64,000 bases of DNA from Coniochaeta sp. PMI_546 (Eukaryota; Ascomycota; Sordariomycetes; Coniochaetales; Coniochaetaceae), in the NCBI GenBank assembly GCA_021432605.1, contig MU271143.1:257277-321276 (forward strand), in the 5' to 3' direction. The notes under the pieces were generated by a model. It was not told the origin of the DNA, made no database searches, and saw nothing but the letters and a program-made list of their open reading frames with translations. Position numbers and translations under genes: made by a program. Positions within the stretch are counted from its first letter, which is position 1. Each line of letters starts with the position of its first letter. This document shows positions 35,676 to 45,078 of this stretch, in pieces.

Positions 35676-36162
35676 GGTGGAAGAGTTTCCACTTAAGCAG
35701 GAAAGGAATGAATGAGAGTGGCCGGCACAGGCGGAACTGTCAGAAGAGAAGGGTGGTGCCGATGCTATAGGTGATATGATATGCGGAAAGTGTTGGTTGT
35801 CAGGAGGACTGGCTCCATGTCTCGTCGCAAGCTTTTAGGAGACAAGGTCAGGATCGTGGCGCTGCATGGTTTGCAGTTTGCCTCCTCGAAGTTGGAAAAA
35901 GGTGGGATGCGACGATGACGCTGACGCAGGTCCCCGGGCTTCGGGTGGGGCCTTGGCAGGGTCACGGGCCCGTCATCGGCAGGTACTTCTGGCTACTTGG
36001 CGCGGCTCGTTCTTGCGTGCCACTTGGATGTCCCTGAGAAGTACTTGCCTGGTTAACATGCATGTCGTATCGTACACAGTTGCACAGGATACCATAGTGG
36101 TAGTGGAAAAGGCATAAATGGCAACACTTTCCTACTCTTCTCTGGGTATCTTGGAAGTCTCC
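35676..36162. other. Spacer between Vps62 start and TFIIIC subunit end
   Basis: Upstream region of the minus-strand Vps62 gene and 3' end of the minus-strand TFIIIC subunit. Nothing recognised. Confidence 0.45.
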
Positions 36163-37434
36163 TCAATCACTGCCATCACTCCCTTCCGAGCCTGACTCCT
36201 CGTCGCTGTCCGCATCGTCCTCCACACCAAGACTACTACTCAGAGGAACAGTGTCCAGCTCATCCCATCCTGACGGCGTATGGTCGAACCTCGGCGGTTC
36301 TGGAATGCTAACATCAGCCAAGCGACTGCGACCGACTCGGCTCGGACCGCGAGGAGGTCCCCTGCCCTTGGCCCGGCCAGTCCTTCTCGCTCCGCGTCCG
36401 CGTTGCCCTCTCTTCGTCGCGCCAGAGAGCATGGCCAGGTTCCTGTTCCTCGCCCGATCCCTCTTGACCTTCTTCCGCCTCTGCACCTCGTCCAAGTCGT
36501 CGTGGAAGAGATCGTTGCGGGTTGTCTCGACCGTAGAGATGGTGACTGCATCTTTTTCGCCCCGCTTGCGCTTCAGCACGGTGAGGTCTTCCAAGAAGTT
36601 CGCCTGCGGGCGACGATAGCCATGCTTGTCGCTACCCACGTGGACATATACTCCGCCGTTCTCCCTGTACCGTTCAGTCGCTGCCTCTTCCCACTGCCGG
36701 TCGCTCTGTCTGTGGCTGCTTTCCTGCCCGCGTATCTCTAGCTTGACTTCCTTGAAGTTGACTCTTGCGCTGGAGGCGCAAAGCAGGTCGATTTTCTCGG
36801 GGAGATTGCGGAGAACCTGCAAGCCGCCGCCCTGGGGTTCGTGCCTTGCAAAGATCATTTCCGTGCCGATGTTTTCAGCCCAAGACCCTCGGAAGACCAT
36901 GCCTCGGTAGGAGACGAGGGGATTCGCCGAGTGCAGCTCCATGATCTGCATGGTCTCGGCCGGCCGTTCGGGGGTTGTGTCTGGCTGGTCCTCAGCGTCC
37001 GGTCCTTCCCGTGGACGGCGTCGTTGTCTCACAGCCTCTGACAGGGGATCGTTATCTTCGTCCTCATCGTCATCATCGTTGGCATCGGCATTCGACGCTT
37101 TGGTTCCAACCGCATCCCCATCGCCTTCGAGATTCTCGTCGTCGTTGCCTGATTTGACTGAGTTGTACCACACACGATAGCCTGCGCGCGTGCTGTGCAG
37201 CACATTCTCGTCGATCTTGTCCAGGAAGTCTCGCACCGACAGATCCAGGGTCAGGTAGTAAGTCTGCGGCTGGTCAGTTTTGCCATCACTCGAGATCCCA
37301 GATTCTTGTCTCACCTCTGTTTCTGTGGTAGAGTACTCGTATTCCCACTCATCATCAGTGTCATCATGACCGGGTGGCAGCTCTCGGATCCCATTGGTTG
37401 TCATTGTCAAATCTCTTGCTAGGAACGACTGCAA
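36163..37434 (-). CDS. TFIIIC tau55-type subunit, triple-barrel domain (Sfc7/Tfc7-like)
   Basis: Two exons, 37434-37315 and 37263-36163. The 51-nt intron (GTGAGA...CTGAC...CGCAG) is in frame and free of stops, so the unspliced frame also stays open. Splicing restores the expected EYSTTETETYYLTLDLS segment. The N-terminal half matches the TFIIIC subunit triple-barrel family (PF10419): the strand above, then NPLVSYRGMVFRGSW and GTEMIFARHE, interrupted by an acidic Asp/Asn-rich insert (about residues 85-115 spliced). The C-terminal half is basic and disordered, with an Arg/Gly run (GQRGRGARRTGRAKGRG) and an acidic tail. TFIIIC binds A and B boxes of tRNA genes to recruit TFIIIB and RNA polymerase III. 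The true start may be ATG 37404 (MTTNG). Divergent from HIS7. Confidence 0.82.
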   Translation of the reverse strand: MQSFLARDLTMTTNGIRELPPGHDDTDDEWEYEYSTTETEVRQESGISSDGKTDQPQTYYLTLDLSVRDFLDKIDENVLHSTRAGYRVWYNSVKSGNDDENLEGDGDAVGTKASNADANDDDDEDEDNDPLSEAVRQRRRPREGPDAEDQPDTTPERPAETMQIMELHSANPLVSYRGMVFRGSWAENIGTEMIFARHEPQGGGLQVLRNLPEKIDLLCASSARVNFKEVKLEIRGQESSHRQSDRQWEEAATERYRENGGVYVHVGSDKHGYRRPQANFLEDLTVLKRKRGEKDAVTISTVETTRNDLFHDDLDEVQRRKKVKRDRARNRNLAMLSGATKRGQRGRGARRTGRAKGRGPPRGPSRVGRSRLADVSIPEPPRFDHTPSGWDELDTVPLSSSLGVEDDADSDEESGSEGSDGSD

Positions 37435-38006
37435 AGAGTCTCATGCAGGATGATGACCGGGTAAAATATGCTGTGGATTGGAGCAGGTAATGAATGATAT
37501 GAGAACAACAAGTGAAGTCGTCACCTCAGTGTGACCAAGTCTTATCCGTTCGGATGAAGTAACGCGACTGGAGTGAGTTGAATGACAGTATATCCCATCG
37601 GATTGACCTCAATCGAGAACAGAGCACGCTGATACACGTTTGAAGGTCAATGATGATTGGCGAGGTTGTTGTCAGTTATGACAGTTAATAACCTGGAAGG
37701 TGTTTAACTTGCCCATCTCCCGAGGTCTCTCAGTAGATTACCTCTGGAGCTACCTTACCTCTATGTCGAAAGTTTAGCGGTCAAGAACGGCAGGATTAGC
37801 GACTTTACGTAGTGGCAGCGGGGCCGGAAACCCCGCCAGTCAACTTTTTGGGACTCGCCCGAGGTGGCATTGCATTGCATTGACTCATCTGTGCCACTTC
37901 CAAGTCTTGGTGTCTTGTTCCCCCCGTTGCATCTTGAGTGCATCGTGACAACAAACTTCACAGCCAGCTCCAAGGAATACCTTGCCTGAAAGGCGCGCCG
38001 TCAAAG
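37435..38006. other. Divergent promoter TFIIIC subunit / HIS7
   Basis: No gene. Bidirectional 5' region of 572 bp containing the TGACTCA site listed separately. Confidence 0.55.
37881..37887 (+). promoter_or_regulatory. CPC-1/Gcn4 recognition element upstream of HIS7
   Basis: TGACTCA is a perfect match to the site bound by the bZIP activator Gcn4 of yeast and its filamentous-fungal counterpart CPC-1/CpcA. It lies 119 bp before the HIS7 ATG. Histidine genes are classical targets of cross-pathway control, so position and gene make this site plausible. Confidence 0.6.
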
Positions 38007-39671
38007 ATGCCCACGGTACACCTCCTCGACTACGTCGCCGGCAACGTGCGCAGTCTGGCCAATGCCATCGAGAAGCTGGGCTACGAGGTCGAGTTGATCA
38101 GATCGCCAGAAGAGGTCGCCAATGCAGATAAGCTCATTCTGCCAGGCGTAGGACACTTTGGCCACTGCATGTCACAGCTGTCGGCCGCCGGCTATGTGCC
38201 CTATCTCCAAGCCCACATCGCCGCCGGCAAGCCCTTCATGGGCATCTGCGTCGGCCTCCAGGCCCTCTTCTCCGGCTCGGCAGAAGACCCTGCCTGCCCG
38301 GGACTTTCCCTCATCCCGGGATCCCTCGACCGCTTCGACGACACATCCAAGTCTGTCCCTCACATAGGCTGGAACAATGCCTCGTGTCCCACAAACCCGA
38401 CGCTCTACGACCTCCGGCCCGACAGCAAGTACTACTACGTCCACAGCTACAAGTTCCCCTACAAGCCCGGCGAGCTGGAATCCCTCGGCTGGGCCGTCGC
38501 GACCGGCTCCTACGGCGGCGAGACCTTCGTCGGCGCCATAGCCAAAGACAACATCGTCGCGACCCAATTCCACCCCGAGAAGAGCGGCGTAGCCGGCCTG
38601 CGGCTGATCCGCGCATTCCTCACCGGCACCGGCGCCGCAACCCTCTCCTTCCAGCCCCCCTCCGAAGCCCACATCTCCAACACATCCTCCTCCCTCGTAG
38701 CGCCGGAGGGCCTCACGCGCAGGGTGATAGCCTGCCTCGACGTGCGCGCCAACGACGCCGGCGACCTGGTAGTCACAAAGGGCGACCAGTACGACGTGCG
38801 CGAGAAGACGGACACGCGCGGGGTGCGCAACCTCGGCAAGCCCGTCGCCATGGCCAAGAAGTACTACGAGCAGGGCGCGGACGAGATCGCCTTCCTCAAC
38901 ATCACCTCCTTCCGCGACTGCCCCGTGGCGGACCTGCCCATGCTCGAGATCCTGCGGCAGACGTCCAGGACCGTCTTCGTGCCCCTGACCATCGGCGGCG
39001 GCATCCGCGACACCGTGGACGCGGACGGCACCAAGGTCTCGGCGCTGGAGATCGCCACGCTCTACTTCAAGAGCGGCGCGGACAAGGTCAGCATCGGCAG
39101 CGACGCCGTGCTGGCCGCCGAGGAGTACTACGCCTCCGGGTCGCAGCTGTTCGGCAACACGGCCATCGAGCAGATCAGCCGCGCCTACGGCAACCAGGCC
39201 GTCGTCGTCAGCGTCGACCCCAAGCGCGTCTACGTGCCCAAGCAGGACGCCACCCGCCACGCCACCGTCCGCACCAGCCTGCCCGGCCCCAAGGGCGAGG
39301 AGTACTGCTGGTACGCGTGCACGATCAAGGGCGGGCGCGAGACCCGCGACCTGGACGTCGTCGAGCTCACGCGCGCGGTCGAGGCGATGGGCGCCGGGGA
39401 GATACTGCTCAACTGCATCGACAAGGATGGCACCAACAGCGGGTTCGACCTGGAGCTGATCGCGCAGGTGAAGAGTGCTGTCAGGATACCGGTCATTGCG
39501 AGCAGCGGAGCCGGAAACCCGGGCCACTTCCAGGAGGTGTTTGAGAAGACCACCACGGACGCGGCGCTGGGGGCGGGCATGTTCCACAGGGGGGAGTACA
39601 CCGTCCAGCAGGTGAAGGATTACCTGGCCGAGAAGGGGCTGGTGGTCAGGAAGTTTGAGGGAGAGTTATAG
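38007..39671 (+). CDS. HIS7: Imidazole glycerol phosphate synthase HisHF
   Basis: Single exon, 554 residues from ATG 38007 ([16 protein letters not shown]). The frame extends upstream, but this start matches the family. It is a bifunctional fusion. The N-terminal glutamine amidotransferase (about 1-210) has nucleophile Cys81 in GICVGLQ and the His189/Glu191 pair in QFHPEKSG. The C-terminal HisF cyclase (about 235-554) is a (beta/alpha)8 barrel starting at RRVIACLDV with Asp245, followed by the phosphate-binding loops IGGGIRD and [11 protein letters not shown] and by NCIDKDG. Ammonia from glutamine converts PRFAR into IGP and AICAR, the fifth step of histidine synthesis, linked to purine recycling. 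Strong GC bias at third positions. Divergent from the TFIIIC subunit with a Gcn4-type site; convergent with antizyme 377 bp downstream. Confidence 0.97.
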   Translation: MPTVHLLDYVAGNVRSLANAIEKLGYEVELIRSPEEVANADKLILPGVGHFGHCMSQLSAAGYVPYLQAHIAAGKPFMGICVGLQALFSGSAEDPACPGLSLIPGSLDRFDDTSKSVPHIGWNNASCPTNPTLYDLRPDSKYYYVHSYKFPYKPGELESLGWAVATGSYGGETFVGAIAKDNIVATQFHPEKSGVAGLRLIRAFLTGTGAATLSFQPPSEAHISNTSSSLVAPEGLTRRVIACLDVRANDAGDLVVTKGDQYDVREKTDTRGVRNLGKPVAMAKKYYEQGADEIAFLNITSFRDCPVADLPMLEILRQTSRTVFVPLTIGGGIRDTVDADGTKVSALEIATLYFKSGADKVSIGSDAVLAAEEYYASGSQLFGNTAIEQISRAYGNQAVVVSVDPKRVYVPKQDATRHATVRTSLPGPKGEEYCWYACTIKGGRETRDLDVVELTRAVEAMGAGEILLNCIDKDGTNSGFDLELIAQVKSAVRIPVIASSGAGNPGHFQEVFEKTTTDAALGAGMFHRGEYTVQQVKDYLAEKGLVVRKFEGEL

Positions 39672-40048
39672 CACCACCCACGTGTAAATCATGAATTGGT
39701 GAAGGTTGGAGTTGGGGAAAAAGGGATGGATAGACGTTTAACCATTTTTTGACGCCTCGAAAGGGCGGAAAACCTATAGAAAACAAGCTATACTTGTGAC
39801 TCCCCGACCAAATGTGCGGGCGGTCCAAATGATACCAATCCGATGCAACGACCGTGATGATTCAAACCGTAGATGCAAGACGTGATCAGCAACTGTGCAA
39901 TCCAGAGAAACCCTCATTCAACCAAGCGACCGACAATAACCAGATGAGACAGGCAAACCCAGACACAAGACAAGACAGGTGACCAAACCAACTTTCCCGA
40001 AAAGGAAGAAGAAGAAGAGAAAAAGAAAAACCCTGATCCGTTGCAACT
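39672..40048. other. Convergent 3' UTR spacer HIS7 / antizyme
   Basis: Both genes end here. A purine-rich tract (GAAGAAGAAGAAGAG) at about 40003-40030 is the only notable element. Confidence 0.5.
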
Positions 40049-41057
40049 TTAGACCTCCATGCCCATGAAAAGCCACCTCTCGCTCGTGACATCCATGCCG
40101 CCGGTCCAGAAGTCGAGCGTGGTGAGCGAGAAGCCGGCCCACTGCAGGCCCGTCAGGAGCGGCTTCCTCTCCTCCTCGGCGATGGACCGGTCGACGCAGA
40201 CGACCATGTGGGAGCAGGCCAGCGGGCTCTCGGCGAGCTCGATCAGCGCGACGAGGGCCTGCTTCAGGTCCCTGCCGAGCACGTTGGCGTCGAAGAAGAC
40301 GAAGAGGCTCTTGACCTCGCGGTCCTCGGCGACGAAGGCCCGGAAGCTGTTGCCGCCCGCGTAGTCCCAGATCTCGAGCCAGGCGGCGACGCTGCCCGGG
40401 TAGACGCCGGACATGCGTCGCTGGGCGGCGTTGCGGGCCATGACGGCGTGGTCGCCGATGGGGTAGTAGTCCGGCGGGGTCAGCTGGCCGAGCGCGTCGA
40501 CCACGGCGCGGCCGCTGCTGGCTCCGTCGAAGCCGGTGCTGTTGAATTGGTTGTGGTTGTTGTCGTATTGCTGTTGTTGTTGGTCGTGATGATAATAAAC
40601 ATCCGTCAGGCGGGAGACCCGCGCAGCCTCGTCCGTCTCACCCAGAAACGTGGCGCGCAGGGTCTCGCAGAAGAACCTCTCACATTCTCCCCTGATCCGA
40701 GATGTTGCCCCCCCTCGACGGTGCTGCCGAGTTGTAGTGTTGTTGTTGCTGCTGCCACTGCGACCGGAGCTGCTGTTGTAGCGGGCTGACTTGGCCTTGG
40801 GAGTCAGCGCGAGCTCGTTGGTCGCGGTGAGGGCCGCGAGGGGGGGGCTTGAAGGCGGCGAGGGTAGTCCCGTGGAAGGGACCTCAGGAATACCACTCGG
40901 CCCCTGTGACGCCCGTAGTGCAGTAGTGCAGCCCCTTGAGGGAGGCGGCCGAGGGGTCGACGACGTAGCAACTGGCGAGGATATTGGCCTGGCGGACAAT
41001 GCCCTCGCCGTAGTTACTACTACTACGATTATTATTATTGTGTTTCATGGGCGCCAT
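40049..41057 (-). CDS. Ornithine decarboxylase antizyme, two frames joined by +1 frameshift
   Basis: ORF1 runs from ATG 41057 to TGA 40886-40884 (57 codons, MAPMKH start, ending EWYS). ORF2, in the +1 frame, is open from 40999 and ends at 40049. Slipping one base after TCC (40889-40887), skipping T40886, resumes at GAG 40885 and gives an antizyme of about 335 residues. ORF2 carries the conserved antizyme fold at its end: SVAAWLEIWDY, SLFVFFDANVL, a helix with LIELAESPLACSHMVVCVDRS and a final TSERWLFMGMEV strand. Antizyme binds ODC monomers, targets them for ubiquitin-independent proteasomal degradation and inhibits polyamine uptake; frameshifting is stimulated by polyamines, closing the loop. 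Unusual are the long Ser/Asn/Gln-rich insert (QQQQQYDNNHNQFN) and poly-Asn in ORF1. ORF1 translated alone would give only a 57-residue peptide. Neither frame alone makes antizyme. Confidence 0.9.
40884..40895 (-). promoter_or_regulatory. Programmed +1 ribosomal frameshift site of antizyme
   Basis: On the minus strand this reads TGG TAT TCC TGA, followed by GGT. TCC-TGA is the same codon-stop pair used at animal antizyme shift sites, and a TGG two codons before is also shared with the vertebrate site. The base after the stop is G here, whereas it is U in vertebrates. The frame change lines up exactly with the ORF2 reading. Confidence 0.88.
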
Positions 41058-42858
41058 TGCTGCTGGGGGATGCCACGGTTGGAGATGGGGATGGGGATGG
41101 GATTGAGTTGAGGTTTAAGTTTGGATTGCCTTGGGTTGGGGTTTCGGTGAGAGGTGTCGAGTCGAATTGAAGCCTGGATTGGACTTTGCTGGATGGTTTG
41201 ATGGCGGTTCGAGTCGAGTCAAGGACTGAATTACTGGGAGATGATGGCACGAAGGTGATCTGTGATATATTTTCTCTTTGGCTTTTTTTTTGACGGGTCG
41301 GTGATGCTGATAATGTCGGTGATTGATGATAGCGAGACAGCGACGTCGTACAGGCGGTTGCAGCGGTGTCTTAGGTTGTGTGTGCGAGATCTGTGGTTGG
41401 GGGAAGGAGAAGCCGGTTCCAAGCGGTGACCGGATTGGAGTTTGGGCCTTAAAATGGAAACTTCGGACAGTCACTCCCTCACGTCACGTGACATGACCAC
41501 AACCACCTTTCTTTCCATCCTTCCAAGGATTTCTGCGCTGCTTATAGTGTTCAGTCCCGTCGGGTTACCTAGAGTACTTAGTACACAGTCGCTGACAGTT
41601 GCCAAACCACCCACGATCTCAAGTCTCGATTATCATACCATCACACTGATTCAGTGCCAAATCAAATTACTATTTGTATTTTCGAGAAAGTTCCTGATAC
41701 CGTAAACCATAGTATTTACGTGCGCAGTCTCTCTTCAATGTGCTTTTTGTCGCTCGATGAAATGGTTGCTTCCAGACCCGCCTATGGAGCTCCCCTCAAA
41801 TCCCGCTGATCAGCAAGTAAAGGGACAGCCAAGATCTGCAACTGGTTTGGTAAAGTTCAGCGGTGTGAAGGTCCATGTGACAGCTGGCAGCCAACCAATT
41901 CACCTCATGACCTGTAGTTCCAACTTCTTCCGGACAAAGACACAGGGGAGATAATGACGGTTCGAAAACACTCTTTTCAAGCAGATATGTCAAATTCATG
42001 CAGGTTGTTGTTCCTGTTATTGCTCTCTAACACAGCGGTCATGACATTCCCCTTCACCCCCGCCTACCTAGGTACTTTACACTCCAAGGCAGGTGCCCCT
42101 CATGGACCCTTCCACTTACCACGACCACAACTGTGATACTGCGCTGCTCTTCTGGGCTCTCCAAGGTTGACCCCACCAATGCCCCACCATCTTTAAGTGG
42201 TTGCTTCCGCTATCGATAACCGCTCTGGCCGGGGAATATCACATCAGCTATCGCAAACCTTACGACATGTTGGGCGCCCAAGTTTCATGTCCTCGTCATT
42301 ATGATTCCCATTCGACTACCGTAGATTAAGGCCTGAATCCAGTGCCGGATGGCCTGTTCCGGACATCTTGGATTCTGCTTGATGTCTACTTTAGTCCCAG
42401 TGCAAGCGCAGTAAACAAAGATCATTTGCGGTCCTTCCTTCCTTCAACATTGAACTGTTCTCTCATCCTCATCCTCAGCTTCAACTGCGAACTCGGAGTT
42501 CCGCGGAACTCTAACATCAGCCCAGCTTCCCCTCCACTACATGATCTCGTGCACTGTTTCACGGTGTATCACTCATCAGCACCTTCCGACGGCTCCGAAC
42601 CTTATTCACTCTGGGTCTTGGGGTCTTGGGGTCTTAAGGGATCTCGCGGAGAGCTTCCGCCACCGTGACTCGTGTACCGAGGTGCCCTTAAGACCGAGCT
42701 GTCCCTGCAGAACCACCATCAAACACGAGATTCAGCCTCTCTGCGCCGGGGGCCTGGGTTTAACTTAGATCTCGATAAGATTAAAGCCAGGCCGTTTCGA
42801 CCATCCTGAATGGTTCATAAGCATGTCACTCTCGTATTGAAGGATTTCAACTGTCGAG
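41058..42858. other. Divergent promoter region antizyme / Yippee gene
   Basis: No gene I would call. The near part is the antizyme leader, with a 71-codon upstream frame (41250-41035) that overlaps the antizyme ATG out of frame. A 10-bp palindrome with an E-box core is listed separately. The part near 42.3-42.8 kb is the Yippee-gene 5' region. Confidence 0.45.
41483..41492. promoter_or_regulatory. E-box palindrome GTCACGTGAC upstream of antizyme
   Basis: Perfect 10-bp palindrome centred on CACGTG, about 430 bp upstream of the antizyme ATG. CACGTG is bound by bHLH factors. Function is not shown. Confidence 0.35.
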
Positions 42859-43854
42859 ATGAGTCCCTCAACAAGCAGTGTTCCGCTATTCCCAACCTTT
42901 CTTCTCCCTAGCTTGCGTATACCCTTCCGCCGGCGACAGTCTAGCTCTACCTCGCCTCCCGAACGGCTCGGCCAAGATCCTATAGTCAGCACAAAACGTA
43001 GCACTGTGCCTTCGCTCTCTTCATCTCCGACGTCGACCATCTCAGACTCAGACCCTGTGTCTCCCTCTGACCTAGAAACGTTCTCTTTCCCTCTGGACTT
43101 GACCACAGAAGATGGCCAATGCAAATCGCCGCCCAGCAGAGCAGAGCTCGGTACTCTGCATCGTCCCCAGCCGGACACCATCCGATGCGGTACTTGCGCA
43201 GCCGACTTGGCCTTCGGCGCCCAGATAGTCAGTAAAGGCTTCACCGGCCGCTACGGTCGAGCTTTCCTCGTCAGCCCGCCCTCGTCGCTCTCCACGACCC
43301 CGGTTGAACTGGGACTCGACCTGCACCCTCATGGTATAAGTAAGCGCGACGTGGACGACCTGAACGATAGCGAGCTCCTCAATATCAAGATCGGAAGCCG
43401 GGAGAATCGGCAGCTCGTGACCGGCGCGCATGTAGTGGCCGACATTAGCTGCGCCGTGTGTGGTACTAAGGTCGGATGGAAGTACGTCGAGGCTGCCGAG
43501 GCCGCACAAAAGTACAAGGAGGGCAAGTACATCCTCGAGACGCAGCGTGTCGTCATCTTCCGCTCCTGGGAGGATGCGGAGGAGACCTCTGGCCTTGGCA
43601 GCAGAGAGAGCGTCGACGTTGCGGGTCAAAGGGACAGTGTGCTGTTCCTTAGGCAGAGTGTCGACTCGGAAAGCGACGGCAACAAGCTCATCGCTGAGGT
43701 GCCTCTGGGCAAGGATGACAACCGTGGCCAAGACATCGTCTTCGATTCCGAGGACGAGGAAGAATGCGAAGACATCTTCTCTGGGATATGGGATCCGGCC
43801 GTGGTGGTCAAGAGGCGGAAAACGAAAGTAGCTCGGCTCAGAGGGAAGAAATGA
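42859..43854 (+). CDS. Yippee-domain zinc-binding protein
   Basis: Single exon, 331 residues. The Yippee/Mis18 fold is recognised from two CxxC zinc knuckles, Cys110/Cys113 (IRCGTCAADLAF) and Cys198/Cys201 (ISCAVCGTKVGWKYV). Between them lie the family blocks SKGFTGRYGRAFLV and RQLVTGAHVVADISC, followed by AAQKYKEGKYILET. Between FLVSPP and LLNIKIG there is an insert of about 35 residues (Ser/Thr and Asp-rich) not seen in animal Yippee proteins, where the two blocks are close. The N-terminal 105 residues and the acidic C-terminal 100 residues are disordered; the very end is basic (KRRKTKVARLRGKK) and could be a nuclear signal. Yippee proteins are small zinc proteins tied to cell division in animals and to ubiquitin ligase scaffolds in fungi and yeast; a specific role here is not inferable. 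Divergent from antizyme. Confidence 0.85.
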   Translation: MSPSTSSVPLFPTFLLPSLRIPFRRRQSSSTSPPERLGQDPIVSTKRSTVPSLSSSPTSTISDSDPVSPSDLETFSFPLDLTTEDGQCKSPPSRAELGTLHRPQPDTIRCGTCAADLAFGAQIVSKGFTGRYGRAFLVSPPSSLSTTPVELGLDLHPHGISKRDVDDLNDSELLNIKIGSRENRQLVTGAHVVADISCAVCGTKVGWKYVEAAEAAQKYKEGKYILETQRVVIFRSWEDAEETSGLGSRESVDVAGQRDSVLFLRQSVDSESDGNKLIAEVPLGKDDNRGQDIVFDSEDEEECEDIFSGIWDPAVVVKRRKTKVARLRGKK

Positions 43855-45078
43855 TGTTGCTTGCCGCCAGCAGTCGCTATCACTGGCCCTTGGCATGCCA
43901 CACTAAGCTCACAAGGATGCATATCTTCGATTCGACGATCCCCTCCATGGGGACAAGGTCTATCGACGCATCTGCACGATCAATTTGGCACGGATGCTTG
44001 CTTTTACCGCTAAACCTCGGGGTGTAGTGGCACACATGGGTCCAGAGTTCGCAGGTGAACTACCGGACATTCGAGTCAGTGTGACAATCATGAACAGGGT
44101 GTGCTTACTTTGATTTTGTATGTTGGGACGTTTATACCCGAAGCTATTTGCATTCAGGAAGAGGGCACATACTGGGCGGTATCTCTTCTTATACGTATGA
44201 TGGAGTTCATGGGAATTGCCGTTTCATGTGGAATTACCACGCCTAATATTCTCTGCTATGGATTTGTTTTGCTTCGGAGGAACCAGGGGACAGATATAAT
44301 GCATCTTTCAGTCGTCTGCGATGTCTTGGTTTGATATCATTTGGGAGACCTCTTGGCTCCTACACACATTCCGAATATAGACAATGCTTGATACCCTATC
44401 TTCTCTTTCGACCCCCAAGCTGGCAGCTGTATCCCCACGATCGGATTATTTGCTAATGACCTTGCCACCCCTTACAAACAAGATTCAAAAACAAGCACCG
44501 CGACCGTTGACACGGTGACATCACCAAGAGCGAGTCCGGGGTAGAGAGACGCGGGGAAAGACAAGGAATCTCGGAATGTGGGGAGCAGCTTGCCGTATCG
44601 AGCATCAAAGCCGACCAAACCTCCACAGCCTCTCATTACACAGAAGGCGCTGCAGACCTGCCGGGAATGCTAGTTCGCCGCTATGGAAAACCAGGCGGTC
44701 TCCGCCCTGTTATTCCAGCAATCATGACTGGCCCCTGGGTCGATGGCCGACCTGCACGACGTTGGGCCATCTACACGTGTAGACATAGAGTTATTCCCCG
44801 AGCATTGCAAGTGCCGATCGTATTACCGGTCCCAGGGGTGTGGGAAATGTGACTACGCAGGAGTGACCCTTACTCTTGGGCCAGGACGCAGGAAGTTTAT
44901 ATAGCGGGCATACATGGACGCAGCATGGACGCGTTGTCGATCCTTACATGGAGCAGCCAGAGCTTCAGGTCTGCTCAATCTACTTTTTGTCTCTCCGCGC
45001 TCATCGGACGTATAATCGCTACGCATCATTCCATTGTGCGATAGGAATCCCGAGACTCCAACGCAAGTCACCAGTAGG
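43855..45078. other. Intergenic, no recognised gene
   Basis: 3' UTR of the Yippee gene and upstream region of the MFS transporter. A TATAT-type sequence (TTTATATAGCGGG) near 44894-44905 is about 180 bp before the transporter ATG. Confidence 0.45.

Noticed and set aside
38172-39587. 471-codon open frame antisense to HIS7
   Set aside because: It is a mirror of strong G/C bias at third codon positions of HIS7. The protein is Gly/Val/Asp-biased and matches nothing.
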